Positions 26,156 through 34,011 of a stretch of 64,000 bases of DNA are shown here, in pieces. How positions within the stretch are numbered: position 1 is the stretch's first letter; the number at the start of each line of letters is the position of its first letter. Source of the stretch: JANQOH01 sp965243325 (GTDB lineage Bacteria > Pseudomonadota > Alphaproteobacteria > UBA7887); the NCBI GenBank assembly GCA_965243325.1, contig CBDEUQ010000003.1, positions 3,162,001 through 3,226,000 of the forward strand. Direction: 5' to 3'. A program made the translations under genes and the position numbers. The notes below the pieces were generated by a model. That model saw only the letters and a list, made by a program, of their open reading frames with translations. It did not search any database and was not told where the DNA came from.

Positions 26156-26312
26156 CTGCGCAGACCTGCCGCCGACATCGCCTCCCTCGCGCGAAGGAAT
26201 CCCTACAATACGGCGAGCCGCAGGATTGCTCCGAGGACAGCACTGCGGACCACTGCGCGCGGCTGATACACTACCTGCTACCGAGCCGCTTTCGGCCGCT
26301 GCCGATCGAGCG
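26156..26312. repeat. Diverged direct repeat, copy 2
   Basis: Partner of 25220-25377. It lies in the 480-base stretch between the NYN gene and the AT-rich island, where no gene is supported on either strand. Confidence 0.7.
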
Positions 26313-26579
26313 TCCGGCCTGTGCCCCGGCACCGCCCGGCGGACGCCGATGCATCGCGAGTCAACGCCGCGATTCGCCCCGGACTGTTGTCCCCGGAGCC
26401 AGTCGGTTGTGCGCCGGCGAGCGGCGACTCCACAGGTGCATTGCGCACCGCGAACCGTGTCCTCAACAGCCTTCCAGTCCGCCTCTCCCCGCTCACGTTG
26501 GGCAAGCTCGGCAAAGCTGCTGGACAACTTCGCGTGCATCGCCGAACATAGAACGCGTACATGAAGGTGGAAAGCACCC

Positions 26580-27062
26580 ATGAACCGATCGGATCTGTGT
26601 GAGCGCATCGTCGCCCGCTTACCACTGTCGATGGCCGACGTCGCCGGCATGATCGGCGCTCTGACCCACGCTGCTGCTTATGCCCTTACCCAAGGCAAGG
26701 TCGTTCCGGTCCACCGATTCCGCCAAATGGCCATCGAGAAACATTCCGTCCTCCCTGTCGCGAATGAACTCGGACAATCACTCCCTCGGTTCTATCTTTG
26801 GTCCACTTTGCTCCATGCTCCAAAATTCCTTTCACCTCCCTACTCTTTGCAATTGTGCCTGTCGTCACTCAACCCTTCGTCGGTAGCCAAGCGGAATCCA
26901 TGTTTTCTTGGATTGGCGGTTACTGTCCTCTACCCGTTTGCTCTTTGCGTGCCTCAGCAGCTACTTAACGCCACAACGGCGCGCTCGGAGCCGTATTGCA
27001 GCAGGAACCACATCTCTTTCAATGCGATACCACCGATTTATGTATGGAAACCGCTTCGATGA
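26580..27062 (+). CDS. Small protein with HU/IHF-like N-terminus, C-terminus unrelated
   Basis: The start MNRSDLCERIVARLPLSMAD, then VAGMIGALTHAAAYALTQGK, follows the pattern of HU/IHF proteins (MxxSEL.., helix pair, ALxxGxxV). After about residue 42, where the DNA-binding arms should follow, the sequence changes to AT-rich, Cys- and Pro-rich text with no domain. GC content falls at the same point. It is therefore probably a truncated HU/IHF-like gene fused to island DNA at the left border. The stop overlaps the next start as ATGA, so it may still be translated. A GGTGG binding site precedes the ATG. Confidence 0.45.
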   Translation: MNRSDLCERIVARLPLSMADVAGMIGALTHAAAYALTQGKVVPVHRFRQMAIEKHSVLPVANELGQSLPRFYLWSTLLHAPKFLSPPYSLQLCLSSLNPSSVAKRNPCFLGLAVTVLYPFALCVPQQLLNATTARSEPYCSRNHISFNAIPPIYVWKPLR

Positions 27063-27922
27063 ACCGAAACAATTTGCTGGGAGCTATTTGTTGCGCGATT
27101 CTGTTTGCGCTCGGTGTTGCTGGCGCGGCTTATTTCCACGAAAAATCAACTTCGCTTGCAATCGTGTGTGTCATTGGAGGAATCGCACTCGGTTGCCTTT
27201 GCCTCTTTGCGATTACTGGGCGGAAGTCGCAGGGGAAAATGATTATCGACGTGAGGAACCAAAGAGCCGAACTACAGTGGAAAGTTCGCCAAGCGGAACC
27301 GTTGGATACTATTTCTCCACCATCTATCACAAATTCAACCGATAAGATTGATTCAATTGCGTACTGCCAAAAAGGTCGCGAGATTCTAAGGAACCACGGC
27401 GATCTGGACGAAGCCTATCGGCACTTCTCAGACGCTTCCGCGTCCGATAACTCCTATTGGGAACCGAAAGTCAACATGGCGGGAATACACTTGATTAGGG
27501 GCGAACTTGATCTAGCATATAGAGTGGCGGAAGAAGTAAGGAATTTTTCCACATCTACCAATAACAATCTTGCTTTTTCTAACGCTTCATTGATTATGGC
27601 GAGCGTATTAGAAACCAGTATAGATCCGGATTCGGCACCTGACACTAAAGAAAAGGAATATCGAAAGGTCGTAAACATACTCGATGAAGCTCTAAATAGA
27701 TCTCCTCACGATGTAGTCGTTCGATCTGCAAAGATTAAGGCGCAGATTGTTGGAGAATTTGAAAAGGAAGACATTGTCAAGGAGATTATGGCTAGTTGTG
27801 ATGACGAAGCGTTCCGCAATGAATTCGCCACCGTTTTAGCCTCTGACGAGGAGTTGAAGAAGGTATTCGTCGACGAGTTACCGGAAATGGCCGCCCTAGT
27901 CTTCCCTTCGCAGATCAGATAG
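27059..27922 (+). CDS. Membrane-anchored protein with TPR-like repeats
   Basis: 287 residues from ATG 27059 (ATGA overlap with the upstream frame; ATG 27044 is possible). Two hydrophobic helices near the start (LLGAICCAILFALGVAGAAY and SLAIVCVIGGIALGCLCLFA) anchor a cytoplasmic part with helix pairs: IAYCQKGREILRNHGDLDEA, YRHFSDASA, PKVNMAGIHLIRGELDLA. These have TPR/Sel1-like spacing and suggest protein binding. AT-rich, unlike the chromosome. Nine bases before the next gene; possibly one island operon running 27059-29878. Function unknown. Confidence 0.75.
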   Translation: MNRNNLLGAICCAILFALGVAGAAYFHEKSTSLAIVCVIGGIALGCLCLFAITGRKSQGKMIIDVRNQRAELQWKVRQAEPLDTISPPSITNSTDKIDSIAYCQKGREILRNHGDLDEAYRHFSDASASDNSYWEPKVNMAGIHLIRGELDLAYRVAEEVRNFSTSTNNNLAFSNASLIMASVLETSIDPDSAPDTKEKEYRKVVNILDEALNRSPHDVVVRSAKIKAQIVGEFEKEDIVKEIMASCDDEAFRNEFATVLASDEELKKVFVDELPEMAALVFPSQIR

Positions 27923-27931
27923 GAGAGCAAC

Positions 27932-28159
27932 ATGCACCAACGAATTCCCTTCCGTCAGGCGGCCTTTGCTACAGCAGTGATGCTTGCCCTTAACCAATTG
28001 CCATCAAACGCGTCGGATTCTTGGGCGTTGCCGCCGGAAATTTTAAACCCGGATGGCGGTTCCGAGATAAAGGAGATTCAGGACGCTCGCGATTTGGCAG
28101 AGTGGGAGATGGCCGGGCGGCATCTGAAGAGCCGGGCGGTTCCCATTAGGTGGTCATGA
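27932..28159 (+). CDS. Short secreted protein, possibly frameshifted at its end
   Basis: 75 residues with a good AGGAG binding site. The signal peptide (FRQAAFATAVMLALNQLPSN, cleavage after NAS) is followed by a charged stretch (IKEIQDARDLAEWEMAGRHL). After the stop, another frame reads PLGGHDGYLKGVHYDERWGQ and RGRLIRRAGMTF to TAG near 28277, so a single indel may have cut a protein of about 115 residues. No family recognised. Confidence 0.6.
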   Translation: MHQRIPFRQAAFATAVMLALNQLPSNASDSWALPPEILNPDGGSEIKEIQDARDLAEWEMAGRHLKSRAVPIRWS

Positions 28160-28494
28160 TGGATATCTGAAAGGCGTACATTATGATGAACGGTGGGGCC
28201 AGCGCGGCCGTTTGATCCGTCGAGCGGGAATGACATTTGCGCCTGGGAGGAAACGTGGGGCTCTCGACGAATAGTCACGCGTCGAAGTCCATGCGCGTAT
28301 ATGAAGGCAAGCCAAAACCTCTTACGCGTGGGCTCCCTAAACATCGAACTGCGGACGACCTCTGTCGACAGCGCTACGCGCCGCGGAGCGGTATGAGTAC
28401 CGGAGCCGTTTCCCAGCCGCTAACGGTGTGCTGGGGAAAGACACCGTCCCTCAGCACGAGGGAACCCACTCGTTAGATTAACGAGGAACAGAAA
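28160..28494. other. Intergenic region holding the possible frameshifted tail of the preceding gene
   Basis: About 335 bases. The first about 120 contain the protein-like frame noted for the preceding gene. The rest, up to the lipoprotein GTG, contains no recognisable site except the AGGA before that start. Confidence 0.35.
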
Positions 28495-29469
28495 GTGATC
28501 GTAAACCACCTACGACCCGCCGGACTGTTGATGGCTCTCGCCCTAATGAGTGGCTGCGCAGTAGTCGACTACAAGAAGCCGGTCGACGTATTGAACACAG
28601 CGATAGTCGATTCCGCGAAGACGATCAGCATACTAGACGACAAGCTCACCCGATTACACAACGAGCAAGTAAGCAAACAGATCCAATCGGGAGAGCTGTC
28701 GCTCAATACCATCCACGAATCGTGCGCCATCGGAACCAAGGAATGCTCCTTACGTGTGTTGTCCAGGGACGAATCGGCGGAGCCCTTTCCCGCTACGTCG
28801 CGCATTCCGAAGGCGCAACTTGCGTTGAAGGGGCTGACGACTTATGCCGCGACGCTCAAGGCGATCACAGACGCCAATACGGCATCGCAGGTGACGACAA
28901 GGGCGAATGAGGCGCTTGTTAGCATCCAGAACCTCACCACGACTATTGCGAACGAAACTGGAAATAAGGCGCCATCCAAGACCGTATCCGCGTTCCGGGA
29001 ACCAACCGTGGCAGTGATCGAATGGTTCGTAACTCGGTATGTGGAATACGTGAAGTTCAAAGCACTCGCACAGGCGACGAAGCGCGCTCACCCAGTCATC
29101 TTGAAGCTATCCGATTGGTACACAACATCCGCACAAGCCACAACACTGACCGAACTGGCCGATTCAAGCGACAGGTTTAGGAATGCGCAAAACAAGTTTG
29201 AAGACGCTAGCCCTCCAACGGACGCACAGATCAAGGTATACGTAGCAGCCGCAATGAAATTCGATGCTGCGTTGAAGGCACATGCAGCGCGACCGCTTGA
29301 GAGCTTCACCGTCGCGCACGAGATGCTGATGCAGGAGTTGAATGGAGAAAACGACGTCACTCTTGCCGACGCGATGGCGGCAATCGCACGGCTAAGCAAC
29401 GAAGCCGAAGCCTTTAAGAATATGGTCGATGGTTTCGAGACTGCGATTGACGCACGAGGAGGCAACTGA
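28495..29469 (+). CDS. Predicted lipoprotein, helical
   Basis: 324 residues from GTG 28495 (GAGGAACAG upstream). The signal (LRPAGLLMALALMSGC) ends in lipobox MSGC, so Cys21 or so is lipidated. The mature protein is nearly all helical (ISILDDKLTRLHNEQVSKQI; DAMAAIARLSNEAEAFKNMV) and rich in Ala and Thr, without known domain. It is followed at once by a coiled-coil protein and preceded by membrane and secreted proteins, suggesting a set of envelope proteins carried by the island. AT-rich relative to the chromosome. Confidence 0.78.
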   Translation: MIVNHLRPAGLLMALALMSGCAVVDYKKPVDVLNTAIVDSAKTISILDDKLTRLHNEQVSKQIQSGELSLNTIHESCAIGTKECSLRVLSRDESAEPFPATSRIPKAQLALKGLTTYAATLKAITDANTASQVTTRANEALVSIQNLTTTIANETGNKAPSKTVSAFREPTVAVIEWFVTRYVEYVKFKALAQATKRAHPVILKLSDWYTTSAQATTLTELADSSDRFRNAQNKFEDASPPTDAQIKVYVAAAMKFDAALKAHAARPLESFTVAHEMLMQELNGENDVTLADAMAAIARLSNEAEAFKNMVDGFETAIDARGGN

Positions 29470-29470
29470 G

Positions 29471-29878
29471 ATGTCGACGATTGAGGAAGTAAGAAGGGCG
29501 TTCGAAGATGAGCTCCAGGCGATTTTCGCGCTGGATCAAGAACTCTTGTCTGAACGCGCTGCGATCAAGCGCAAAGCATTTTTGGAGAACCGTTCGCTAA
29601 CCGATGCGGAGATCGTCCGACGTAAGGAGGTTGCTGCAACACGGCAAGAACTCTCAGAGGCCTTGAGGACGCTGGCCCTAGAAACGGTGGACGCGCTTGA
29701 GGACGCGAGCGACGTAGGGACCCTTCTTGCAGAGCTCAATGCGGTCAATCAGCAGCTTGCCGATGACTTGGCTCGGTTAAAGGATATGGCCCAACACGCC
29801 GAAAAGGCGACGAGGGTCGCAACTGGGTTGGAGAACGTCGTTGGAAAGCTCGCAGGGCTGACTAACCCGATTGCTTGA
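29471..29878 (+). CDS. Coiled-coil protein
   Basis: 135 residues from ATG 29471; the AGGAGG lies inside the end of the preceding lipoprotein gene, so the two are coupled. It has no signal or membrane span. Heptad-like helices fill most of it (EEVRRAFEDELQAIFALDQE; LLAELNAVNQQLADDLARLK), with a hydrophobic ENVVGKLAGLTNPIA end. No family recognised. Confidence 0.75.
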   Translation: MSTIEEVRRAFEDELQAIFALDQELLSERAAIKRKAFLENRSLTDAEIVRRKEVAATRQELSEALRTLALETVDALEDASDVGTLLAELNAVNQQLADDLARLKDMAQHAEKATRVATGLENVVGKLAGLTNPIA

Positions 29879-29893
29879 ACGACCTTCTTCACT

Positions 29894-30064
29894 GATGGGC
29901 AGACTGGCGGTTTCTCTTCTGGCACGTAACGTAGTAGTGTGGGCGGGCGACTACTTACGTCGGTCTTGCGGCCGGTGTGATGGGTGGAGCTCTTGTCTAC
30001 GATCACGGGTATTTCTACGCAGACGATCGTACTTGCCGCTCTGTTGCGGGACACGAAAAGGCGG
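29894..30064 (+). pseudogene. Possible small glycine-rich membrane protein, frameshifted
   Basis: ATG 29894 starts MGRLAVSLLARNVVVWAGDY; a second frame then gives YVGLAAGVMGGALVYDHGYF and YADDR, a glycine-zipper-like segment. Together they resemble a short exported protein with one indel near 29955. This is only a suggestion from the reading. Confidence 0.25.
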
Positions 30065-30082
30065 CAATGGTTGTGCCGCCCC

Positions 30083-30303
30083 TCAGGCGGATGGGAGCCT
30101 GTCGGCCTCCGTCGTCGTGGTGGCCCGGCGCTTTGCCGCCCACGCATCCAGAGACCCGACCTGCGATACCGCACCCGGCTCCCGAAGCGGTGAAAGGCAG
30201 GCCCAGCGCCGCTGACACGGCAGCCGTCCAACGTACGGTATGAGAGGCCGAGATAGCACGCCGCGCGCCGGGTGTCGAAGAATCCGCTCTCGTCGTTGCC
30301 CAT
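30083..30303 (-). pseudogene. AlpA/excisionase-like helix-turn-helix protein, frameshifted
   Basis: ATG 30303 has a strong GGGGGAG binding site. FFDTRRAACYLGLSYRTLD and GAGPAFHRFGSRVRYRR form the HTH_17-type winged helix of excisionases and AlpA regulators. Then the frame shifts near 30150, where five bases separate the TCG and CTG codons in place of three; the other frame gives LDAWAAKRRATTTTEADRL, the usual end, to 30083. Such genes regulate or direct excision of integrated elements, so this is evidence that the surrounding island was mobile. Confidence 0.7.
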
Positions 30304-30315
30304 CCTGCTCCCCCT

Positions 30316-30609
30316 TTATTGCAGACCGTCCCCAACCATCCGATCCGCCGGGCCGGTGCGGACCGGCTGCGGCCAAGCCAGGGGACAGCGCTCCTGCCGG
30401 CCGCAACGTGTGGCGGCGCAGCGAAGGTAGGCGGGTCCGCCGCGGTCTTCAAAGCGGACGGTACAGAGAAATCCGGCAACCTCCCTGCGCTGCGCCCAAT
30501 GCGCGCGCTCCGGTGCGACGGCGCCGTCACCGGCCGGCAGAAGGTACTCTTCCCGGGTGTCGCGCGTCAGGTCGCACGCAGACCCGCCTGGGCGATTCAT
30601 CGTGGTCAT
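30316..30609 (-). CDS. Hypothetical 97-residue protein upstream of the excisionase-like gene
   Basis: A Cys-rich frame (SACDLTRDTREEYLLPAGDG; LRCAATRCGRQERC) that ends 12 bases before the excisionase-like ATG, so the two could form an operon. No binding site is evident at ATG 30609, and the frame is open farther up. The GC is high again here. Family unknown. Confidence 0.35.
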   Translation of the reverse strand: MTTMNRPGGSACDLTRDTREEYLLPAGDGAVAPERAHWAQRREVAGFLCTVRFEDRGGPAYLRCAATRCGRQERCPLAWPQPVRTGPADRMVGDGLQ

Positions 30610-30818
30610 CGCAATGCCGCATGACACGGCATCCCCGATGCCGGTTATCGGCTTCTTGGCAGGCAGGCATCGTGCCTTCGGCTGGAGGCCATGCGGACGC
30701 ATGCGCCCGACCCGCGGCGCGCGGTTTTGGAATCAGATCGCTCTCTAGATGCTTACGGAGCTGGAATCGGTCCAGCGGGAAGGTCAAAAAAACTACGGTA
30801 TAATGGTAATTTACGGCA

Positions 30819-30860
30819 CTATGGAGCGTTTTCTACGATATGCGTATCGACCGCGATCAC
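30819..30860 (-). pseudogene. vapC stub cut off at the island border
   Basis: GTG 30860 overlaps the antitoxin stop (GTGA) and reads VIAVDTHIV, matching the first residues of VapC PIN toxins (MIAVDTNIL), then runs into unrelated AT-rich DNA and a TAG at 30819-30821. Everything after about codon 8 is missing. Confidence 0.68.
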
Positions 30861-31092
30861 GGCCGGTCGATCACCTCGTAGAGTGCATCCCGATCCGCGA
30901 TATCCACATTCGGAGGGCGGTCGCCGGTCACGGTTTCCAGCCGCAGCCGGAAGGGCGTCGCGTTGCCGCCGGCCGCGGCCAGCCGCGCGCGCAACGCATC
31001 CTCGACGAATTTCGTCAGCGTGGTCCCGACTGCGCCGCCCGTCCCCTGGCCCGGCGCAGCACCTGTTCGTCCAGATCGAGCGTCGTCTTCAA
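30857..31092 (-). pseudogene. VapB-like antitoxin with a one-base deletion
   Basis: From TTG 31092: LKTTLDLDEQVLRRARGRAA, then QSG; a base is missing near 31021, and the next frame continues TLTKFVEDALRARLAAAGGN, PFRLRLETVTGDRPPNVDIA, DRDALYEVID to TGA at 30857. The two halves join into a complete RHH antitoxin. It is the partner of the vapC stub. No upstream ATG was found. Confidence 0.75.
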
Positions 31093-31185
31093 TTCAAAGC
31101 CCGCCGTCGCCGGTCGACAAGGCTCGATCGTATCATCCGCAAACGCTGCCCGCCGCGGCAGGTCCGCGGTTCGCCGTCCGCCGGG

Positions 31186-31566
31186 TCATCTCCGGCGGCC
31201 GAGCCAGTACCGCGCGATCCACACCGGCAGGCTCAGCACCACCGCGCAGACCGCGATCGCGACGGGGCCGAGCAGTCCCGCCACCAGTGACGCCACCGCC
31301 GTCACCAGCCCGAGCCCCGACCCCGCCCACCAGGCGGCGCGGCGGTGGCCCAGCCGCCACAGTCCCCGGCACGCCAGGGAGAGCGGCAGCCCGCAGGGCG
31401 CGACCGGAACCAGCGAGGCCGCCATCGTCGGAATTGCGGCCAGCACCATGGCGGGATCTCCCGGCGGCCCGCCGCCGCCGCCGAACAGGCGCAGCAGCGA
31501 GGTCGTCGCCACCCCGGCCGGCAGCCACAGCAGCGCCAGCGCCCAGAACCGCCACCGCCCCCTCAT
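31186..31566 (-). CDS. Small integral membrane protein
   Basis: 126 residues with about four hydrophobic segments: FWALALLWLPAGVATTSLL, MVLAAIPTMAASLVPVAP, GLGLVTAVASLVAGLL, GPVAIAVCAVVLSLPVWIA. Glycine-rich loop after the first. No family recognised. It lies 120 bases downstream of the MotA/TolQ-type trio, same strand, and could be cotranscribed. Confidence 0.65.
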   Translation of the reverse strand: MRGRWRFWALALLWLPAGVATTSLLRLFGGGGGPPGDPAMVLAAIPTMAASLVPVAPCGLPLSLACRGLWRLGHRRAAWWAGSGLGLVTAVASLVAGLLGPVAIAVCAVVLSLPVWIARYWLGRRR

Positions 31567-31686
31567 TGCCGCCCCATCATCTCGCGCCGCCCCCGGAGGG
31601 CCCGGCCGTCAGCCGCGCAAGAATCCGCCGCTTCCCCCGTTCGCGGGCGGCCGGGAGCGGGCGGGGCTGCACGCCGCGCCTTGCTG

Positions 31687-32268
31687 CTACGGAGCGGTGT
31701 CCTTGGGCGGCAGGATCGGGTCGGGCCGGTCGTAGAAGCTGTAGCGCGACTGCGGCGCGTGCTCGCCGGGCTTGCGCGGCTTGCGGTCGGTCACGCCGAT
31801 CTGGCGGACGCCCTGTTGCAGCTTGACCAGCGCGTCGGCCACCTGCTCGTGGGCGAAGCGGGTGTAGGGCACGCGGTAGGCGCGCGGCGCCTGGTCCTGC
31901 GCCAGCCGCGTGTCGAGCGCGCCGGGCTTGTAGATGTCGCTTTCGTCGATCGGCCCCTCGCCGGCGAGCGTCATCGCCCAGACGTAGATCGCGCCCTCGA
32001 CGCGCATCACCTCGTCGGGTTCCTGGACGCGCGCGTACAGGATCTCGAAGCGGTCCGGCAGCGCGTCCGACGTCGGCCAGCCGAGCATGTTCTTCACCGC
32101 GTAGAAGCTGACGAAGAAGAACACGGCGGTGACGACGATGCCGGAGGCCTTGATCCACCAGCCGAGCCGGTTCCAGATGGCGATGCTCAGCAGCAGCGCC
32201 GCCACAACGACGTAGGCGGCGATGAGCTCGTATTGCCCGAGCGCGAGAAGGTGCTGGTCGGGTGCCAT
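31687..32268 (-). CDS. Two-span membrane protein, third member of the MotA/TolQ-type cluster
   Basis: 193 residues; GGAGGGG precedes ATG 32268, which directly follows the stop of the preceding gene. Two membrane helices near the N-terminus (LIAAYVVVAALLLSIAIW and ASGIVVTAVFFFVSFYAV) are followed by a soluble domain of about 130 residues (FEILYARVQEPDEVMRVEGA; YVWAMTLAGEG) and a Pro-rich end. I do not recognise the domain. Its constant position after a channel-like protein and an ExbD-like protein suggests it is part of one membrane complex. Confidence 0.78.
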   Translation of the reverse strand: MAPDQHLLALGQYELIAAYVVVAALLLSIAIWNRLGWWIKASGIVVTAVFFFVSFYAVKNMLGWPTSDALPDRFEILYARVQEPDEVMRVEGAIYVWAMTLAGEGPIDESDIYKPGALDTRLAQDQAPRAYRVPYTRFAHEQVADALVKLQQGVRQIGVTDRKPRKPGEHAPQSRYSFYDRPDPILPPKDTAP

Positions 32269-32895
32269 TCACCCCTCCCCGAACAGCCGCTTCGGAAGCT
32301 GGTTCACGTCTGTCACGTCGCCGTTCGGCTGGATGGTGAAGCGGACCGCGGTGACCTCGTCGCCCTGGCCGCGCAATTCGACCGTGTCGTAGAACATCAC
32401 CCGCACGACGGGGTTGACCTTCTCGACCTTCACCGTCACCGGGATCGCCGGGGTCTCGCCCGGCGCCCGCGCGAGGTCGCCCGCGTCGTAGGCGTACATC
32501 TTCACGTTCACCGTGAACTCGCCCGGCACGACGCCGCGGATCGAGACGATCTCCTGGTTCAGCGGATTCTCGACCGTTCGCCCGTTGACGGTGATGACGT
32601 CGCGCGTGGTGCCGGTATCGTCGCGGTCGAGGTGCATGAGGCCGGCTTCCTTGGCCGCGTACCACGACAGGTTGCCGGCCGGGTCCTGCGTCCAGGTATC
32701 GACGTCCGACGGATTGCCGTCGGGCCACGTCACGGTAATGAGGTACTCGGCCTTGGTCTCGATGGCCCCGGTCTTGGCGATGGGGTTCATGAAGATCACC
32801 GCCACCGCGAACATGAAGGTGAACCCGAGCAGCGCGTTGAACAGCAGGTCGGTGAAGGCCTCGGCCTGGTCGCCGCGGCGGTTACTCCGCAGCAC
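32269..32895 (-). CDS. Single-span periplasmic protein, ExbD/TolR-like position
   Basis: 208 residues from GTG 32895, overlapping the channel gene by 14 bp. DQAEAFTDLLFNALLGFTFM, then FAVAVIFMNPIA, give one membrane helix with an acidic residue and Asn just at its start, as in ExbD/TolR/MotB where an Asp carries protons; here the candidate is Asp16 or Asp9. A beta-rich exported domain follows (ETKAEYLITVTWPDGNPSDV; GVVPGEFTVNVKMYAYDAGD). No OmpA-like peptidoglycan-binding domain is seen. Confidence 0.75.
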   Translation of the reverse strand: MLRSNRRGDQAEAFTDLLFNALLGFTFMFAVAVIFMNPIAKTGAIETKAEYLITVTWPDGNPSDVDTWTQDPAGNLSWYAAKEAGLMHLDRDDTGTTRDVITVNGRTVENPLNQEIVSIRGVVPGEFTVNVKMYAYDAGDLARAPGETPAIPVTVKVEKVNPVVRVMFYDTVELRGQGDEVTAVRFTIQPNGDVTDVNQLPKRLFGEG

Positions 32896-33679
32896 GGGCG
32901 ATCTCCAGCGGCCGCTCCTCGAGGACGGGGACGACGTAGACCTCGGTGACCTCGGTCACCATCGCCACCAGTTCCTCGGTGCCGCCTTGCAGGAAATAGT
33001 ATTCGAGCTTGAGCAGGATGCCGCCGATCAGGCCGCACATCGTCGTGTAGAGCGCGACCGCCATGCCGTCCGACATCGAGGCGAGGATTTCGCGCATCTG
33101 GCCCACGTCGATGGCCTGCACGCTGGCGAGCGGCGCGAGCATGAAGATGAAGCCGATGACGGTGCCCAGCAGCCCCAGCCGCAGCATCGTCTCGGCGATG
33201 AAGAAGCCGATCGCCTGGGCGTTGAACAGCTTCTCCTCGAACGCCTTGAGCAGCAGCGTCTGGTCGAGCCGCCCGGCGCGCAGCCGCGCCTTCACGATCA
33301 GATCGCGCACGTGGGCGCTGAGCAGCCCTCCGGGCAACGCCTCGCCCTCGCCGCCGCCCACGCGCACCGCCTCGCCGTCAAGCGCCAGCGTGCCCGGCGC
33401 GGCGGCGATCCGCTTCGCGCCGATGCCCGTGCGGTTGATCTCGCCGGAGACGTGCAGGATGCGGATCATGCAATGCAGGCTGGTCACCAGGAACAGCAGC
33501 GTGATGGCGAGCGATATGTACGTGCGGTCGACGCGGAACACCTGCTCCACGAGACCGAACGACGCCGCGACGAAGAACGCGAACACGGCAACAACGGTCA
33601 GCACCATCCATTTCAACAGGAGTTGATGATGACGCTCGATGCCGAACGCGCGCCAGAGGCTGAAGGGCTGCGCGGTCAC
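32882..33679 (-). CDS. MotA/TolQ/ExbB-type proton channel protein
   Basis: 265 residues from GTG 33679, with GGGAGTGG upstream. Membrane spans: LLLKWMVLTVVAVFAFFVAA, ISLAITLLFLVTSLHCMI, then the typical paired helices ETMLRLGLLGTVIGFIFML and GMAVALYTTMCGLIGGILLK, with the conserved GLLGTVxG and ALYTT of the family. Such proteins form the pentameric stator of ion-driven motors. The cluster of this protein, a single-span periplasmic partner and a two-span protein recalls Tol/Exb/Mot/Zor machines but fits none exactly. What is driven is unknown. Confidence 0.85.
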   Translation of the reverse strand: MTAQPFSLWRAFGIERHHQLLLKWMVLTVVAVFAFFVAASFGLVEQVFRVDRTYISLAITLLFLVTSLHCMIRILHVSGEINRTGIGAKRIAAAPGTLALDGEAVRVGGGEGEALPGGLLSAHVRDLIVKARLRAGRLDQTLLLKAFEEKLFNAQAIGFFIAETMLRLGLLGTVIGFIFMLAPLASVQAIDVGQMREILASMSDGMAVALYTTMCGLIGGILLKLEYYFLQGGTEELVAMVTEVTEVYVVPVLEERPLEIARAAE

Positions 33680-34011
33680 TGACCACTCCCGAATGCTAGG
33701 CAACGCGCCGCCGAACGGCGGCGCGAGACCATAATATACTCGGCCGCGCGCGTTCAATACCGCGGCCGCGGCGCGGCCGCCGCCCACGACGCGCTCTACT
33801 GCGGCGGCGGCGTCGCCATAGGGCTTCCGGAACCGCTCAGTAGGTCCGCCGCCCGCCCCGGACGCGGCGCGGCGGCGAGCCGGGCCCGGGCGCCGATTGC
33901 CGATTGATTTTACCGCGGCGAACGCCGATATTCCGGCTAACGAGCGAATCGACCGGGAGCCGGAATGGCGAGACCGTTTGACCGCAGGCCGCGCCGCCGA
34001 CGGCCCGCTGC
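33680..34011. other. Intergenic region between divergent genes, possible promoter
   Basis: About 330 bases separating the trio (minus) from the DEAD-box remnant (plus). On the minus strand TTGAAC near 33757 and a TATATTAT stretch near 33735 could form a weak promoter for the trio, although the spacing is short. No gene. Confidence 0.3.

Noticed and set aside
30749..31826. Long plus-strand frames opposite the small membrane protein and vapB
   Set aside because: Pro/Arg/Ser-rich, no binding site or domain; explained by antisense of minus-strand genes and GC bias.
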